Shown here piece after piece: positions 44,059-52,403 of a DNA stretch of 64,000 nt (the first letter of the stretch is position 1; each line of letters starts with the position of its first letter). The stretch is taken from the NCBI GenBank assembly GCA_036170535.1, contig JAVHPJ010000116.1, positions 62,001 through 126,000 of the forward strand. The letters are read 5' to 3'. This DNA comes from SSF53 sp036170535. GTDB taxonomy: Bacteria > Spirochaetota > Leptospiria > Leptospirales > Leptonemataceae. A program made the position numbers and the translations under genes. Under the pieces are notes generated by a model. That model was given only the letters and a program-made list of their open reading frames with translations, did not search any database and was not told where the DNA came from.

Positions 44059-44424
44059 ATGAAAAAATCGAGACTGCTCAGCCTGGCGGCGGCACTTTCT
44101 CTGGCTGGCGCAATCGCATGCGGCAGCGCACCGCTGAGTCCCCCGGGCTCCGGCTCGCTGTACACCAACGTTAAGGCCAACTTCAACTGCTGGCACGGCG
44201 ACGAAGGCAGCTGCGTGGGTGAAAACGGACCCAAAGCTGCTGGCAGCAAATCCGGCGAAGCTTGCGCAAGCACCATCCTGATGCTGATCACCACCGGCGA
44301 CATGAGCCTCAAAACGGCTGCATCGAACGGCGGCATTTCCCGCGTTGCTTCGATCGACTACAGCACGATGAACGTTCTCGGCTCTCTGTACATGAAGTCC
44401 TGCACGATCGTCAACGGCGAATAA
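44059..44424 (+). CDS. TRL-like family lipoprotein (copy 1)
   Basis: A 121-residue protein that starts at MKKSRLLSLAAALSLAGAIA with lipobox AIAC; GGAG lies eight bases upstream. The mature domain matches the TRL-like family: GSLYTNVKANFNCWHGDEGS, GSKSGEACASTILMLITTGD, ASNGGISRVASIDYSTMNVL and CTIVNGE at the end. These are small exported proteins, often in clusters, whose role is unknown. Copy 2 follows after 36 bases. Three to four Cys are conserved between copies. Confidence 0.85.
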   Translation: MKKSRLLSLAAALSLAGAIACGSAPLSPPGSGSLYTNVKANFNCWHGDEGSCVGENGPKAAGSKSGEACASTILMLITTGDMSLKTAASNGGISRVASIDYSTMNVLGSLYMKSCTIVNGE

Positions 44425-44460
44425 GATTCAGGCAATAAAGGACTTATCAGGAGAACGAAA

Positions 44461-44844
44461 ATGAAATTGCGCTTAATCTCGATCGCGGCCGCTCTGGCCG
44501 TCGCAGCCGCCATGGCGAATTGCGTGGCTCTGTTCAACCCGCCGCTGACGCCCCCCGGCGTTCTGGGCGGAACCGGCTCTCTGTTCAGCAGCTACAAAGC
44601 TAACTTCAACTGCTGGCACGGCGAAAAAGGCAGCTGCGTTGGCAAAGACGGCCCGAAAGCTGTTGGCTCCAAAACCGGCGAGGCTTGCGCCTCCAACATT
44701 CTGGGCATGATTCTGACGGGCGACATGAGCCTGGAAGCAGCCGCCCAGGCTGGCGGAATCAGCAAAGTCGCCTCTGTCGACTATAGCTACACCAACGTCC
44801 TTGGCTTTTTCGCAAAGGCGTGCACCATCGTAAACGGCGACTGA
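44461..44844 (+). CDS. TRL-like family lipoprotein (copy 2)
   Basis: A 127-residue paralogue of the preceding gene, with signal LRLISIAAALAVAAAMANCV (lipobox ANC) and the same core: FSSYKANFNCWHGEKGSCVG, GSKTGEACASNILGMILTGD, AGGISKVASVDYSYTNVLGF and CTIVNGD. AGGAGAACGAAA precedes the ATG. The pair probably arose by tandem duplication and is cotranscribed, ending at a strong terminator. Confidence 0.85.
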   Translation: MKLRLISIAAALAVAAAMANCVALFNPPLTPPGVLGGTGSLFSSYKANFNCWHGEKGSCVGKDGPKAVGSKTGEACASNILGMILTGDMSLEAAAQAGGISKVASVDYSYTNVLGFFAKACTIVNGD

Positions 44845-44868
44845 TCGAAAGATCCTCGCGGCTTATAG

Positions 44869-44904
44869 AAACCTGCGGGACCTCTGCGTTCCGCAGGTTT
44901 TTTT
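44869..44904 (+). terminator. Rho-independent terminator of the TRL-like pair
   Basis: AAACCTGCGG (44869-44878) pairs with CCGCAGGTTT (44891-44900) around a 12-base loop, followed by TTTT. Confidence 0.88.
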
Positions 44905-44952
44905 GTGCGTTGGCGCTTGTCGGCCGCTCCTGGCCTGCGCCAGATTGTCCCT

Positions 44953-45591
44953 GTGGATTTTTCGGAGAAGCTGCGGCTGGCCCTCGAGGGCGAGCTTCCG
45001 GGCCCGCTTGCGCAGTATCGCCTCGCGCCTGACGGTCGCCCCGGCCCGGAGACCGCCCTGCATCCGCCGCCCGACGCGCGTCCGGCGGCTATCCTGATCG
45101 TATTCTATGAACAGGGCGAAGAGCTATGTTTTCCGATGATCCGACGCCCGGTAGAAAGCGGACCGCACAGCGGTCAGATCTCCTTCCCGGGCGGCGCTGC
45201 TGAACTCCAGGATGAGAGTTTAGCACACACGGCGCTGCGCGAGACCTGGGAAGAAATCGGCGTGCCGGCGGGCGACGTGCGCTTGCTCGGCGCTCTTACG
45301 CCGCTTTATGTGGCTCCGAGTAATTTTCAAGTGTATCCCTACGTGGGCTGGCTCAGGCGTCGGCCGGAATTCCAACCCGATCCCCGTGAAGTAGCGCAGG
45401 TGCTCGAGTTCCGCCTCAACGATTTTCTGGCGCCCGAAAACCTCCGCACGGAAGAATGGGAGCTGCACGGACGGAGGGTGCGAGTGCCGCACTACGTCGT
45501 AGGCGGCGCCGTCGTCTGGGGCGCAAGCGCCATGATTTTAAGCGAAATGGCGGCGGTCATTAACGCCCTGGACGGCAAAACCGACGCCTGA
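44953..45591 (+). CDS. Nudix hydrolase, CoA pyrophosphatase (NudL-like)
   Basis: About 212 residues from the GTG at 44953 (VDFSEKLRLALEGELPG); a GTG at 44905 would add 16 residues but lies in the terminator T-run. The UPF0035/NudL pattern SGPHSGQISFPGGAAELQDE leads into a complete Nudix box (GGAAELQDESLAHTALRETW, then EEIGV). Relatives split CoA and acyl-CoA into 3',5'-ADP and phosphopantetheines. It is a single gene between the TRL-like pair and a convergent lipoprotein. Confidence 0.88.
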   Translation: MDFSEKLRLALEGELPGPLAQYRLAPDGRPGPETALHPPPDARPAAILIVFYEQGEELCFPMIRRPVESGPHSGQISFPGGAAELQDESLAHTALRETWEEIGVPAGDVRLLGALTPLYVAPSNFQVYPYVGWLRRRPEFQPDPREVAQVLEFRLNDFLAPENLRTEEWELHGRRVRVPHYVVGGAVVWGASAMILSEMAAVINALDGKTDA

Positions 45592-45624
45592 ACGACAGCC
45601 GGTCGCTGAAAGCGGATCGCTCGA

Positions 45625-46161
45625 TCAGGGGCGAACTACATTGCGCAGAAATTCGGTGCGGGTTTCAGCGCCAGGCGACATGACAAACTCGCCCGCGTAT
45701 TCGCGACCATCGCTCGCTCGCACCCGCAGACTGACGGTGTACGCGCCGGTCGCCTGATCGGCGCCGCTGCTTTCCGTTTTCTGGAAGCGCCACAGTATGA
45801 CCGGATTTACCGGCTTCCAGAGGGCGCCGGTGGCGAAATCAATCGCGATGCCGATTACACCACCGCAAACCACGTTGCCAATCGCCCACATGTCAATGTC
45901 CTTCTGCAGCACCATCAAGTGAGTATTGTACCCCGGCAGTTCGAACTTCAGCGTTATATCGTCCGCCAGATCCAACATGACTTCGCCGGGCGTCGTCAAC
46001 ACAGGGCCGGCGACGCCATCCGCATATACGGTCACGCTCGCGCCTTGCGGATCGGACTCCACCTGATAGCGATATACATGGTCGCTTGCTATCGATGCGC
46101 ACTGAACGGCGCTGCATGCGATCAAGCCCAACAAGACCCGCAGCCGCAGCGAAACTCCCAT
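45625..46161 (-). CDS. Hypothetical lipoprotein with PEGA-like repeat
   Basis: About 178 residues from the Met at 46161 (GVSLRLRVLLGLIACSAVQC; lipobox VQC). The N-terminal mature part looks like a PEGA domain: VESDPQGASVTVYADGVAG followed by PGEVMLDLADDITLKFELPG. A hydrophobic segment (MWAIGNVVCGGVIGIAIDF) and a GALWKPVNPVI motif follow, as in other bacterial PEGA lipoproteins of unknown role. Earlier in-frame Met codons at 46185 and 46224 cannot be excluded. Confidence 0.72.
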   Translation of the reverse strand: MGVSLRLRVLLGLIACSAVQCASIASDHVYRYQVESDPQGASVTVYADGVAGPVLTTPGEVMLDLADDITLKFELPGYNTHLMVLQKDIDMWAIGNVVCGGVIGIAIDFATGALWKPVNPVILWRFQKTESSGADQATGAYTVSLRVRASDGREYAGEFVMSPGAETRTEFLRNVVRP

Positions 46162-46208
46162 GCTTATACCCGCCTTCTCGGTCATCCGAGACTTCGCATT
46201 CGCGCGCA

Positions 46209-47420
46209 TCAATGAGCGCGCCACGGGCGGCCGCTGAATTTTTCAAGCGTCGGTTGCGCGGCCGCAGGTTTGCGGCCAAAGGAAACGCCCATCGCCTCGT
46301 ACATGGCGATCTCGGCGGTATCGACGTGCCGTTGCTTGATCGCCTCGGCGCTGTCCATGTATTGCACCTTGCCTTCGCGGTAATCCACAACGGTCACTCC
46401 AAAGACGCCCTGACGCGCCAGCTCTACTGCGCCCGCGCCCACCTGCAGGCCAAAGACCGCATCCAGCACGCTCGTGAACCCGCAACGCACAAGATGACTC
46501 GGACGGATTTCGCGGCATTCCGGAATTTCGTACACGCCCTCGACAAACTGACCGGTCGCCTTCATGAACGCCTTGATGTCCGGATCCTTTTTCATGCGGC
46601 TTTCGATCTCTTTGGCCACATATTTGCCCGCGCCCATAAGCGGACGATGCCCGAAAGAATCCGGCGTCGCAGTCTTGTCGACGAGTTCTTCCCCGGAGGA
46701 GTCGCGCAGGCCCTCGGCGACGATCACCATCGCACAGCCGGCCTTATTGTCGCTCTCGTTAATCCGGCGCAGAAACACCGCTTTGATGTGTTGATACAAG
46801 ACATCAAAATCTACGGCGACTTCGGGTATCAGAATTGCGTCCGCCTCCGCTGCCAGACCGCCGCGAAACGCCGTGTGGCCCGCATAGCGACCGAAGACTT
46901 CCATAACAATCACGCGATTGTGCGTCTCCCCGGTGGTATATAGGTCGCGAGCGAATTCGGCGATGCGATTGATCGTGCTGTCGCCGCCAACGCTGTAGGT
47001 CATCAGGTCCAGGTCCATCGTCTTGGGCGCGTGCAGGCACGGAATGCCTTTGCTCGCCAGGTCGACAACGACGCTGCCGGTATCGTCGCCGCCGGCGATA
47101 ACCACCGCATCCAATGCGTGCTTTTTTAAACCCTCGCGAATGCGCTCGTATTTGTTTTCGTCTTTAATTTTCGAAACTTTTACGCGGGAGTTGCCCGCCT
47201 CGCTCCCGGCCAGATAGATATGGAACTGCTCAAGCCGTTGCACATTGAGCAGCGGAAGCTCAGCGAAATCGACCAGGTTATACAACCCGGCGTAGCCGTT
47301 AGGGATCAGTCGCGCTTCGATGCCGTTCGCGAGCGCCGTCAGGGCCGCGCCTTTGATGACGCCATTCAGGCCGCCGCAGTCTCCGCCCGATGTCAGAATC
47401 CCGATCTTCTTGAGCGCCAT
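46209..47420 (-). CDS. 6-phosphofructokinase, GGDD (PPi-type) signature
   Basis: A 403-residue phosphofructokinase with IGILTSGGDCGGLNGVIKGA, the ATP/PPi site VVIAGGDDTGSVVVDLA, HAPKTMDLDLMTYSVGGDST, VIVMEVFGRYAGHTAFRGGL and VAEGL. Classical ATP-dependent enzymes have GGDGS at the marker site, whereas PPi-dependent ones have GGDD; here it is GGDDT, which favours pyrophosphate as phosphoryl donor. The start at 47420 has AGGTGG close upstream. It follows a 607-residue conserved gene in the reverse-strand run. It works in glycolysis beside the class I aldolase. Confidence 0.92.
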   Translation of the reverse strand: MALKKIGILTSGGDCGGLNGVIKGAALTALANGIEARLIPNGYAGLYNLVDFAELPLLNVQRLEQFHIYLAGSEAGNSRVKVSKIKDENKYERIREGLKKHALDAVVIAGGDDTGSVVVDLASKGIPCLHAPKTMDLDLMTYSVGGDSTINRIAEFARDLYTTGETHNRVIVMEVFGRYAGHTAFRGGLAAEADAILIPEVAVDFDVLYQHIKAVFLRRINESDNKAGCAMVIVAEGLRDSSGEELVDKTATPDSFGHRPLMGAGKYVAKEIESRMKKDPDIKAFMKATGQFVEGVYEIPECREIRPSHLVRCGFTSVLDAVFGLQVGAGAVELARQGVFGVTVVDYREGKVQYMDSAEAIKQRHVDTAEIAMYEAMGVSFGRKPAAAQPTLEKFSGRPWRAH

Positions 47421-47449
47421 GCTCCACCTCGTATGCAAATATGACCGCT

Positions 47450-49273
47450 TTACTCAGCCGGCGCGCCCAAACGCGTCAATTCTTCTTTGATGACGCCAAG
47501 TTCTTTTTCTAAAGCGGCGCCGGAACTCAAAATGCGCGTCAGCTCAGGATCGCGAAAGATATACAGATAATTATACAGGTTGCGCACGATTTCCCAGATC
47601 GCCTTTTGCACCGTCTTCCCATTCTGTCGATTGGCCGACACGATCTCGCGATTGCCATACGCAATATAGCGCGCGCCAATGTCGAGATTCTCAATCGGGA
47701 TTGCGCGGGTCTTCGCCAGTTTGTCGCTGGATCCGCTTGATTTTTCGACGTCCGCTGCGCTGCGGTCATTATACAGGACCGTGTTCAGATCGGCCGCGAG
47801 GAGCGTAAAAACCCGATTTGTGTTGCGCACAATGTCGTGAAAGGCCAGCACGATGGGATCCTGGGACGGCTTTTTGGCGTGCGCGATAAAGTCCGTAAAA
47901 CTGTAGGTCACGTCGCGATATTTTTTAACAAAATTCTCAATGTCGCGATAGACCGGATTAAACAGATCAATGTGCTTCTTAAACAGTCCGGTCTTAAAGA
48001 CCAGCACTTCCTGCGTCTGATGACCTTCGCCGCGAACGCTCACCGATCCGGCCAGGATGTTCAAACAGGCGCTGTCAAAATCTTTCAAGAGCGCAAACAG
48101 CAAGCGATGCGGTTCCCGCTTATATGTCGCCAGGTTGGCGTCGTTTACGTGCGCCTCGCCATAAGTCCGTCGCACTGAATCTTCGACGATTTGATCGAGG
48201 AAGTCCGTCTTCAGACGACCGCTGCCGTCGGTTTTCAAAAACTCGTTTTTTATCCGACTGATCTCGGCCAGGTTCTCGCGAGACTGGACGTACTTGCTGC
48301 GCAGGTCTGAGATCTTTCGGTTGATGATATCCATCACCTGCTGCGGCGCGCGATATTCGTCCAGGGCCGGTCGGCCGAGCTTTAACTCGCGCACAACGTC
48401 ATCCCAGGTCATCGTGCGCTTACGCGCCAGGGCGTAAAAGGCCAGGATCACGTTCTTTAGCGAAGGCGTGCGCGAATCCAGAGAAACCAGAAACTGCATG
48501 GTTGTTTTCGCCGCGGCGGCGAAGGGCGCGCTTTGCTCGCGTTGCTTCAACGTTTCTGGAAAATCTTCGGTGATAATGCGCGCGTAGTTGGGAAATTGCA
48601 AAAGCATCGCGTAGTATTTTTGCAAACGGATGCTCGCGGTGATCCACTCCTCGGGGTTTTCGGTTTTTTTCAGCGCGGCATTCTGTTTAATGAACTCATT
48701 AAAACACTGGTACGCCGCGATGGTGCAATTATAGCGCGCCGGCTCCACAATCTCCCAGCCAAAACCCGCCATTGCGCGAAACGCCTTGGTGGTTTCAACA
48801 ATCGTGTCCTCTTTCAGCTCTGAGAACATTCGCAGAGCGGCCGGCGAGAGCTTAACGTTCGTTGAGAACAACCCGCTCGAAACCAGGGTCTCGGTTTTTT
48901 TCCCCCAGAAGGCGAGATCGCCGCCAAAGAGGCGCGCAAAGAAGCCGGGCTTTTCGTCGCGCTTTTGCGGCTGGGGCCGGGCCTGTTTGGCGCCGCCGCC
49001 TGCGCCGCCGCCACCGGCGCCGCTTCTGGTCCCGGTGCCGCCGCCCCCGCCCGCGCGGCGTACCGCTTTTTTGGGCGCGCTGGCAATGTCCTTTTCGTCG
49101 ATTTTACGCTTGTAACCGGCGTCGAGATCTTCAATGCGCCGGATGCGAACAAAGACGTCCGGCGTTTCGGCGACTATCGCGTCCACCTGCTCTTGCAGTT
49201 CCGGCGGACGCGACTTTCGATAAAGATCGCCGAAGACCCGATGGGCCTCGGTTGTGGTCAGCGTGGGATCCAT
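47450..49273 (-). CDS. Conserved spirochaete protein (DUF5312-like?)
   Basis: A 607-residue cytoplasmic protein with no signal peptide or transmembrane helix. The N-terminal 75 residues (IVAETPDVFVRIRRIEDLDA) are followed by a Gly-rich linker (GGGGGTGTRSGAGGGGAGGG) and a basic patch, then a long helical domain (FARLFGGDLAFWGKKTET, ITASIRLQKYYAMLLQFP, DIINRKISDLRSKYVQSREN, IWEIVRNLYNYLYIFRDP). It resembles a large uncharacterised protein that I associate with spirochaetes only (DUF5312), but that is from memory. It sits between lolA-like and pfk genes. Confidence 0.75.
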   Translation of the reverse strand: MDPTLTTTEAHRVFGDLYRKSRPPELQEQVDAIVAETPDVFVRIRRIEDLDAGYKRKIDEKDIASAPKKAVRRAGGGGGTGTRSGAGGGGAGGGAKQARPQPQKRDEKPGFFARLFGGDLAFWGKKTETLVSSGLFSTNVKLSPAALRMFSELKEDTIVETTKAFRAMAGFGWEIVEPARYNCTIAAYQCFNEFIKQNAALKKTENPEEWITASIRLQKYYAMLLQFPNYARIITEDFPETLKQREQSAPFAAAAKTTMQFLVSLDSRTPSLKNVILAFYALARKRTMTWDDVVRELKLGRPALDEYRAPQQVMDIINRKISDLRSKYVQSRENLAEISRIKNEFLKTDGSGRLKTDFLDQIVEDSVRRTYGEAHVNDANLATYKREPHRLLFALLKDFDSACLNILAGSVSVRGEGHQTQEVLVFKTGLFKKHIDLFNPVYRDIENFVKKYRDVTYSFTDFIAHAKKPSQDPIVLAFHDIVRNTNRVFTLLAADLNTVLYNDRSAADVEKSSGSSDKLAKTRAIPIENLDIGARYIAYGNREIVSANRQNGKTVQKAIWEIVRNLYNYLYIFRDPELTRILSSGAALEKELGVIKEELTRLGAPAE

Positions 49274-49333
49274 TGGAGCGCAAACGAAAGCGGCGCGCTC
49301 ACTGCGCGGCGCTACGTTGTTATGGGTTGAAGA

Positions 49334-49927
49334 TCAATTGCTCTCGTCGAGAGGATTTTCCACTGTTCGCGAGCCGGCCGGCGGCTTGTAGGAGAACAGG
49401 CTCGTGGAGAAGCCGCTCACCTGGCGCACATTGGAAAGGGAAATTACAAACCAGGTTTCACTGTCGCGGTGGCGAATGCTCAGCCGCCGCAGAATATTGT
49501 CGGGTCCCCAGGCGACTTTGACCTCGCGCATCGAGGCGCCGGGATCAATGGCCCGACCGACCGCTTCCATGCCGCTCACTCGGTATTCAAAGCCGGACAA
49601 AAGCCAGCCCAGGCCGCCGCCGCCGGGCGCAGCCGTCTGGCGACCCGCCACCCGCGAGCCCGGATTATAGGCCACCATGCTGCGGCCGTTTGAAGCCAGG
49701 ATACGCCCGTCGCTGAGCTGGAAATGAAAACGACCGCCCTGATACGACAATACGCCGCTCTGCCCGTTAATATTCACATTGGCGCGAAAGCCGCCGAGGC
49801 TGTTCATCTTTGCAACCACGGCCTGCACCTGCGCCGGGGCCTGGGCGAACACAGACCCGGGGGCGATAAACAGAAAAGCGGCCGCAAACGCCGCCGCTCT
49901 TACTGTCGTTGTTCCGCTTCCGTTCAC
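49334..49927 (-). CDS. LolA-like outer-membrane lipoprotein carrier protein
   Basis: A 197-residue protein with a signal peptide (AAAFAAAFLFIAPGSVFAQA), followed by a LolA-type sequence: VQAVVAKMNSLGGFRANVNI, GVLSYQGGRFHFQLSDGRIL, ASNGRSMVAYNPGSRVAG and WGPDNILRRLSIRHRDSE. LolA carries lipoproteins across the periplasm. The match is to the family fold; no LolB or LolCDE gene is nearby. It lies 53 bases after etfA. Confidence 0.78.
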   Translation of the reverse strand: MNGSGTTTVRAAAFAAAFLFIAPGSVFAQAPAQVQAVVAKMNSLGGFRANVNINGQSGVLSYQGGRFHFQLSDGRILASNGRSMVAYNPGSRVAGRQTAAPGGGGLGWLLSGFEYRVSGMEAVGRAIDPGASMREVKVAWGPDNILRRLSIRHRDSETWFVISLSNVRQVSGFSTSLFSYKPPAGSRTVENPLDESN

Positions 49928-49980
49928 GTCAGTCTCACGCGCGCTGGGCGGGCCCGCAGAGGCGCCCGCCCGGCGAAATC

Positions 49981-50919
49981 TCAGCCCAGAACCTTTTTGA
50001 ATTCGTCCGTCAGGGCCGGCACCACGGTAAAGAGATCGTCCACCACGCCGTAGGTGGCGACTTTGAAAATCGGCGCTTCCGGATCTTTGTTGATGGCCAC
50101 AATTACCTTGGACGAGCCCATGCCGGCCAGGTGCTGAATGGCGCCGGAGATGCCGCAGGCGATATAGCAGTTGGGCGAAACCGTTTTACCGGTCTGGCCA
50201 ACCTGATGGGCGTGGGGAATCCAACCCGCATCGACGGCCGCACGGCTTGCGCCAAGGGCTGCGCCAGTCACGTCGCAAAGGGCCTGCAGAATCGGCCAGT
50301 TTTCCGGTCCTTTGATGCCGCGACCGCCCGATACGATAACCGAGGCGTCGCCCAGCTGAACCTTCGTTCCGCCGCTGAGTTCCGCGTTGGTAATGGCGGC
50401 TTTCACGTCGCCCGGCGCATAGGAGCCGGCTTCGATCGTTTCCGGTCCGCTGTGGCTGCCGATCTCCTGGGAGTTCGGACGGATGGTAATCACCGCCGGC
50501 GACTTAACTTTGATATTTGCGTACGCTTTGCCGGAATAGACCGGCTTTTTCACTTCGACTTCGTTTTCGTTGCCTTTCAGGGAGACGACGTCCGCGACCA
50601 GCGCGCCGCCCAGTTTCACGGCTAGGCGTCCGGCGAAATCGCGGCCCTGGATGGAGTGCGGCGCCAGAACGAATTTAGCGCCTTTTGCTTTTGCAACTTC
50701 CGCAGCGATATTCGCCACGCCCTGGGGGCTGTATTCGGGCAGAGCATTTTTTACAACGACATCTGCGCCGGCGGCGAACAGTTCTTTCGCATGCGCGTCC
50801 GTGCCATTGAGCAGCAGGGCCACTACCGGCCCGCCCAGGCTCTTACCGGCCGCAACGAGTTCGCGCGAAATCTTTTTGAGTTCGTCGCCTTTGAGTTCTG
50901 CAACTGCTAATATTGCCAT
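49981..50919 (-). CDS. etfA: Electron transfer flavoprotein alpha subunit
   Basis: A 312-residue EtfA with the N-terminal domain (AILAVAELKGDELKKISREL) and the C-terminal FAD-binding domain: IVSGGRGIKGPENWPILQA, GASRAAVDAGWIPHAHQVGQ, TGKTVSPNCYIACGISGAIQ and KVIVAINKDPEAPIF. It carries FAD and passes electrons from acyl-CoA dehydrogenases to the quinone pool. GAGAGGAAA precedes the ATG. It is 27 bases after etfB, and a dehydrogenase gene lies 2 kb away. Confidence 0.96.
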   Translation of the reverse strand: MAILAVAELKGDELKKISRELVAAGKSLGGPVVALLLNGTDAHAKELFAAGADVVVKNALPEYSPQGVANIAAEVAKAKGAKFVLAPHSIQGRDFAGRLAVKLGGALVADVVSLKGNENEVEVKKPVYSGKAYANIKVKSPAVITIRPNSQEIGSHSGPETIEAGSYAPGDVKAAITNAELSGGTKVQLGDASVIVSGGRGIKGPENWPILQALCDVTGAALGASRAAVDAGWIPHAHQVGQTGKTVSPNCYIACGISGAIQHLAGMGSSKVIVAINKDPEAPIFKVATYGVVDDLFTVVPALTDEFKKVLG

Positions 50920-50946
50920 TTCAATTTCCTCTCTACGCTGCTACGA

Positions 50947-51708
50947 TCAGATGACTTTCGCTTCGTCGCGAAGCGCTTTAACCAATTCGCGCGCTTTGGT
51001 TTCCGGAGAATCGCCGTCGATGACGCGGCCGGGCGGACGCGGCGCGGGCGGTTCCATATTGGCGATTTCGATACGCGGAGCAGTAACGCCGAGCGAGGCT
51101 GCGTCGACGGTTTCGACTTGCTTCTTTTTGGAAGCCATGATGCCTTTCAGGGAGGGGTAACGCGGATCATTCAAGCCCTTTGAGGCCGTAATTACTACCG
51201 GCGTTGCGGAAGCCATCATGCCTGTGCCGCCCTCGATTTCGCGCTTCACTTTTACGTTCGCGCCGTCGACGGTCAGTTCAATAGCATTGTTCACGCTGAC
51301 GCATCCGAGGTGTTCGGCGATCATGCCGGGCACACTGGACGACTGGGAATCAATCGCGATGTGGCCCGCGAGGATCACGTCGGCGCCTGCGCCTTGCAGG
51401 TATTTGGACAGTGCGGCGGCGGCGTACGCGACATCGAATACGTTGTAAGCGTCGTCTTTCACCAGGACGGCTTTGTCGACGCCCAGGGCGTAAGCGGTGC
51501 GCAGCGCTTCCACACAGCGTTCGGGGCCAAAAGAAACCGCGGTCACGGTGGCGCCGGTCTTTTCCTTCTGGCGCAGCGCTTCTTCCAGCGCGTGCTCATC
51601 GAAGGGCGAAACGATCCACTTGATACCGGCCTCGTCGATGCCTTTATCCTTCACTTTTATGCGAGTTTCCGTATCCGGAACCTGCTTTACCAGTACGAAT
51701 ATATTCAT
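50947..51708 (-). CDS. etfB: Electron transfer flavoprotein beta subunit
   Basis: A 253-residue EtfB: FVLVKQVPDTETRIKVKDKG, WIVSPFDEHALEEALRQK, RTAYALGVDKAVLVKD, DVILAGHIAIDSQSSSVPGM and PVVITASKGLNDPRYPSLKG, which includes the AMP/FAD-facing loop. It forms the heterodimer with EtfA. It heads a run with etfA and the lolA-like gene. Confidence 0.96.
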   Translation of the reverse strand: MNIFVLVKQVPDTETRIKVKDKGIDEAGIKWIVSPFDEHALEEALRQKEKTGATVTAVSFGPERCVEALRTAYALGVDKAVLVKDDAYNVFDVAYAAAALSKYLQGAGADVILAGHIAIDSQSSSVPGMIAEHLGCVSVNNAIELTVDGANVKVKREIEGGTGMMASATPVVITASKGLNDPRYPSLKGIMASKKKQVETVDAASLGVTAPRIEIANMEPPAPRPPGRVIDGDSPETKARELVKALRDEAKVI

Positions 51709-51853
51709 TTTAGATTAACCTTCCTGTGGTTGGTCCGGGTCCGCGGATCAAATGCAACCGCGATCGCGCCGGGAGGCTTCCCCGCGCTCCTCAGACCGGG
51801 TCTCAGGCGCAGCCGACCCGGTCAATAAAATTCGTCCGGTACGCTCGCCGCAG

Positions 51854-52243
51854 TCAGCCGTCGCCGGTGGCGCCGGGCGCGGAATCCCGCTGGGGGCCCG
51901 GATACACGCGCTGGAAGATCTGCGAGCTTGCAATAGCCGCGGCGATCACAACCAGGAAGTTGCCGTCGCTGTGCAAAAAGAGGCCAAAGCCCCCGAGCGG
52001 AACGGCCAGGTGCAGGGCGGCCAGATGGACCAGAGCCAGGGCGTTCTCGCCCGTGATTTCGCCGCGCAACAGGCGCGAAATACAGGCGCCGTAGTAGCCG
52101 ATCGGGCCGGCGCTCTTTTCTTCGATGGAAGTCAGCGCCGTCTGGTAGCGAAATCGAAACCAGAAGCCAAGTCCAAGGACCAGCGCCAGATCAAACAGGG
52201 CGACGATGAAGAAGGGGCTGGACATTGAGGCGTTTTGTCGCAT
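51854..52243 (-). CDS. Small multi-helix membrane protein
   Basis: A 129-residue protein starting at 52243 (a GGGGG run eight bases upstream); a Met at 52225 would also work. It has an N-terminal helix (PFFIVALFDLALVLGLGFWF), two helices further on (ALALVHLAALHLAVPLGGFG and FLVVIAAAIASSQIFQRVYP) and the short segment YYGACISRLLRGEITGEN. No family recognised. It diverges from the acyl-CoA dehydrogenase gene. Confidence 0.65.
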   Translation of the reverse strand: MRQNASMSSPFFIVALFDLALVLGLGFWFRFRYQTALTSIEEKSAGPIGYYGACISRLLRGEITGENALALVHLAALHLAVPLGGFGLFLHSDGNFLVVIAAAIASSQIFQRVYPGPQRDSAPGATGDG

Positions 52244-52403
52244 ACGCGAGCCCCCGGGGGGACGCGCGGCGAATGACGTACACGCTCCGGGACTCGGGCG
52301 CACCGTAAAGTTCTTTTTCCGCACCGCGACGCCGGCGCGCCGCGCTCCCGCAGGGACCAAAAAATGGTTCACCCTGGATCTGACAGAGGCGTAAGTTGAC
52401 GCT

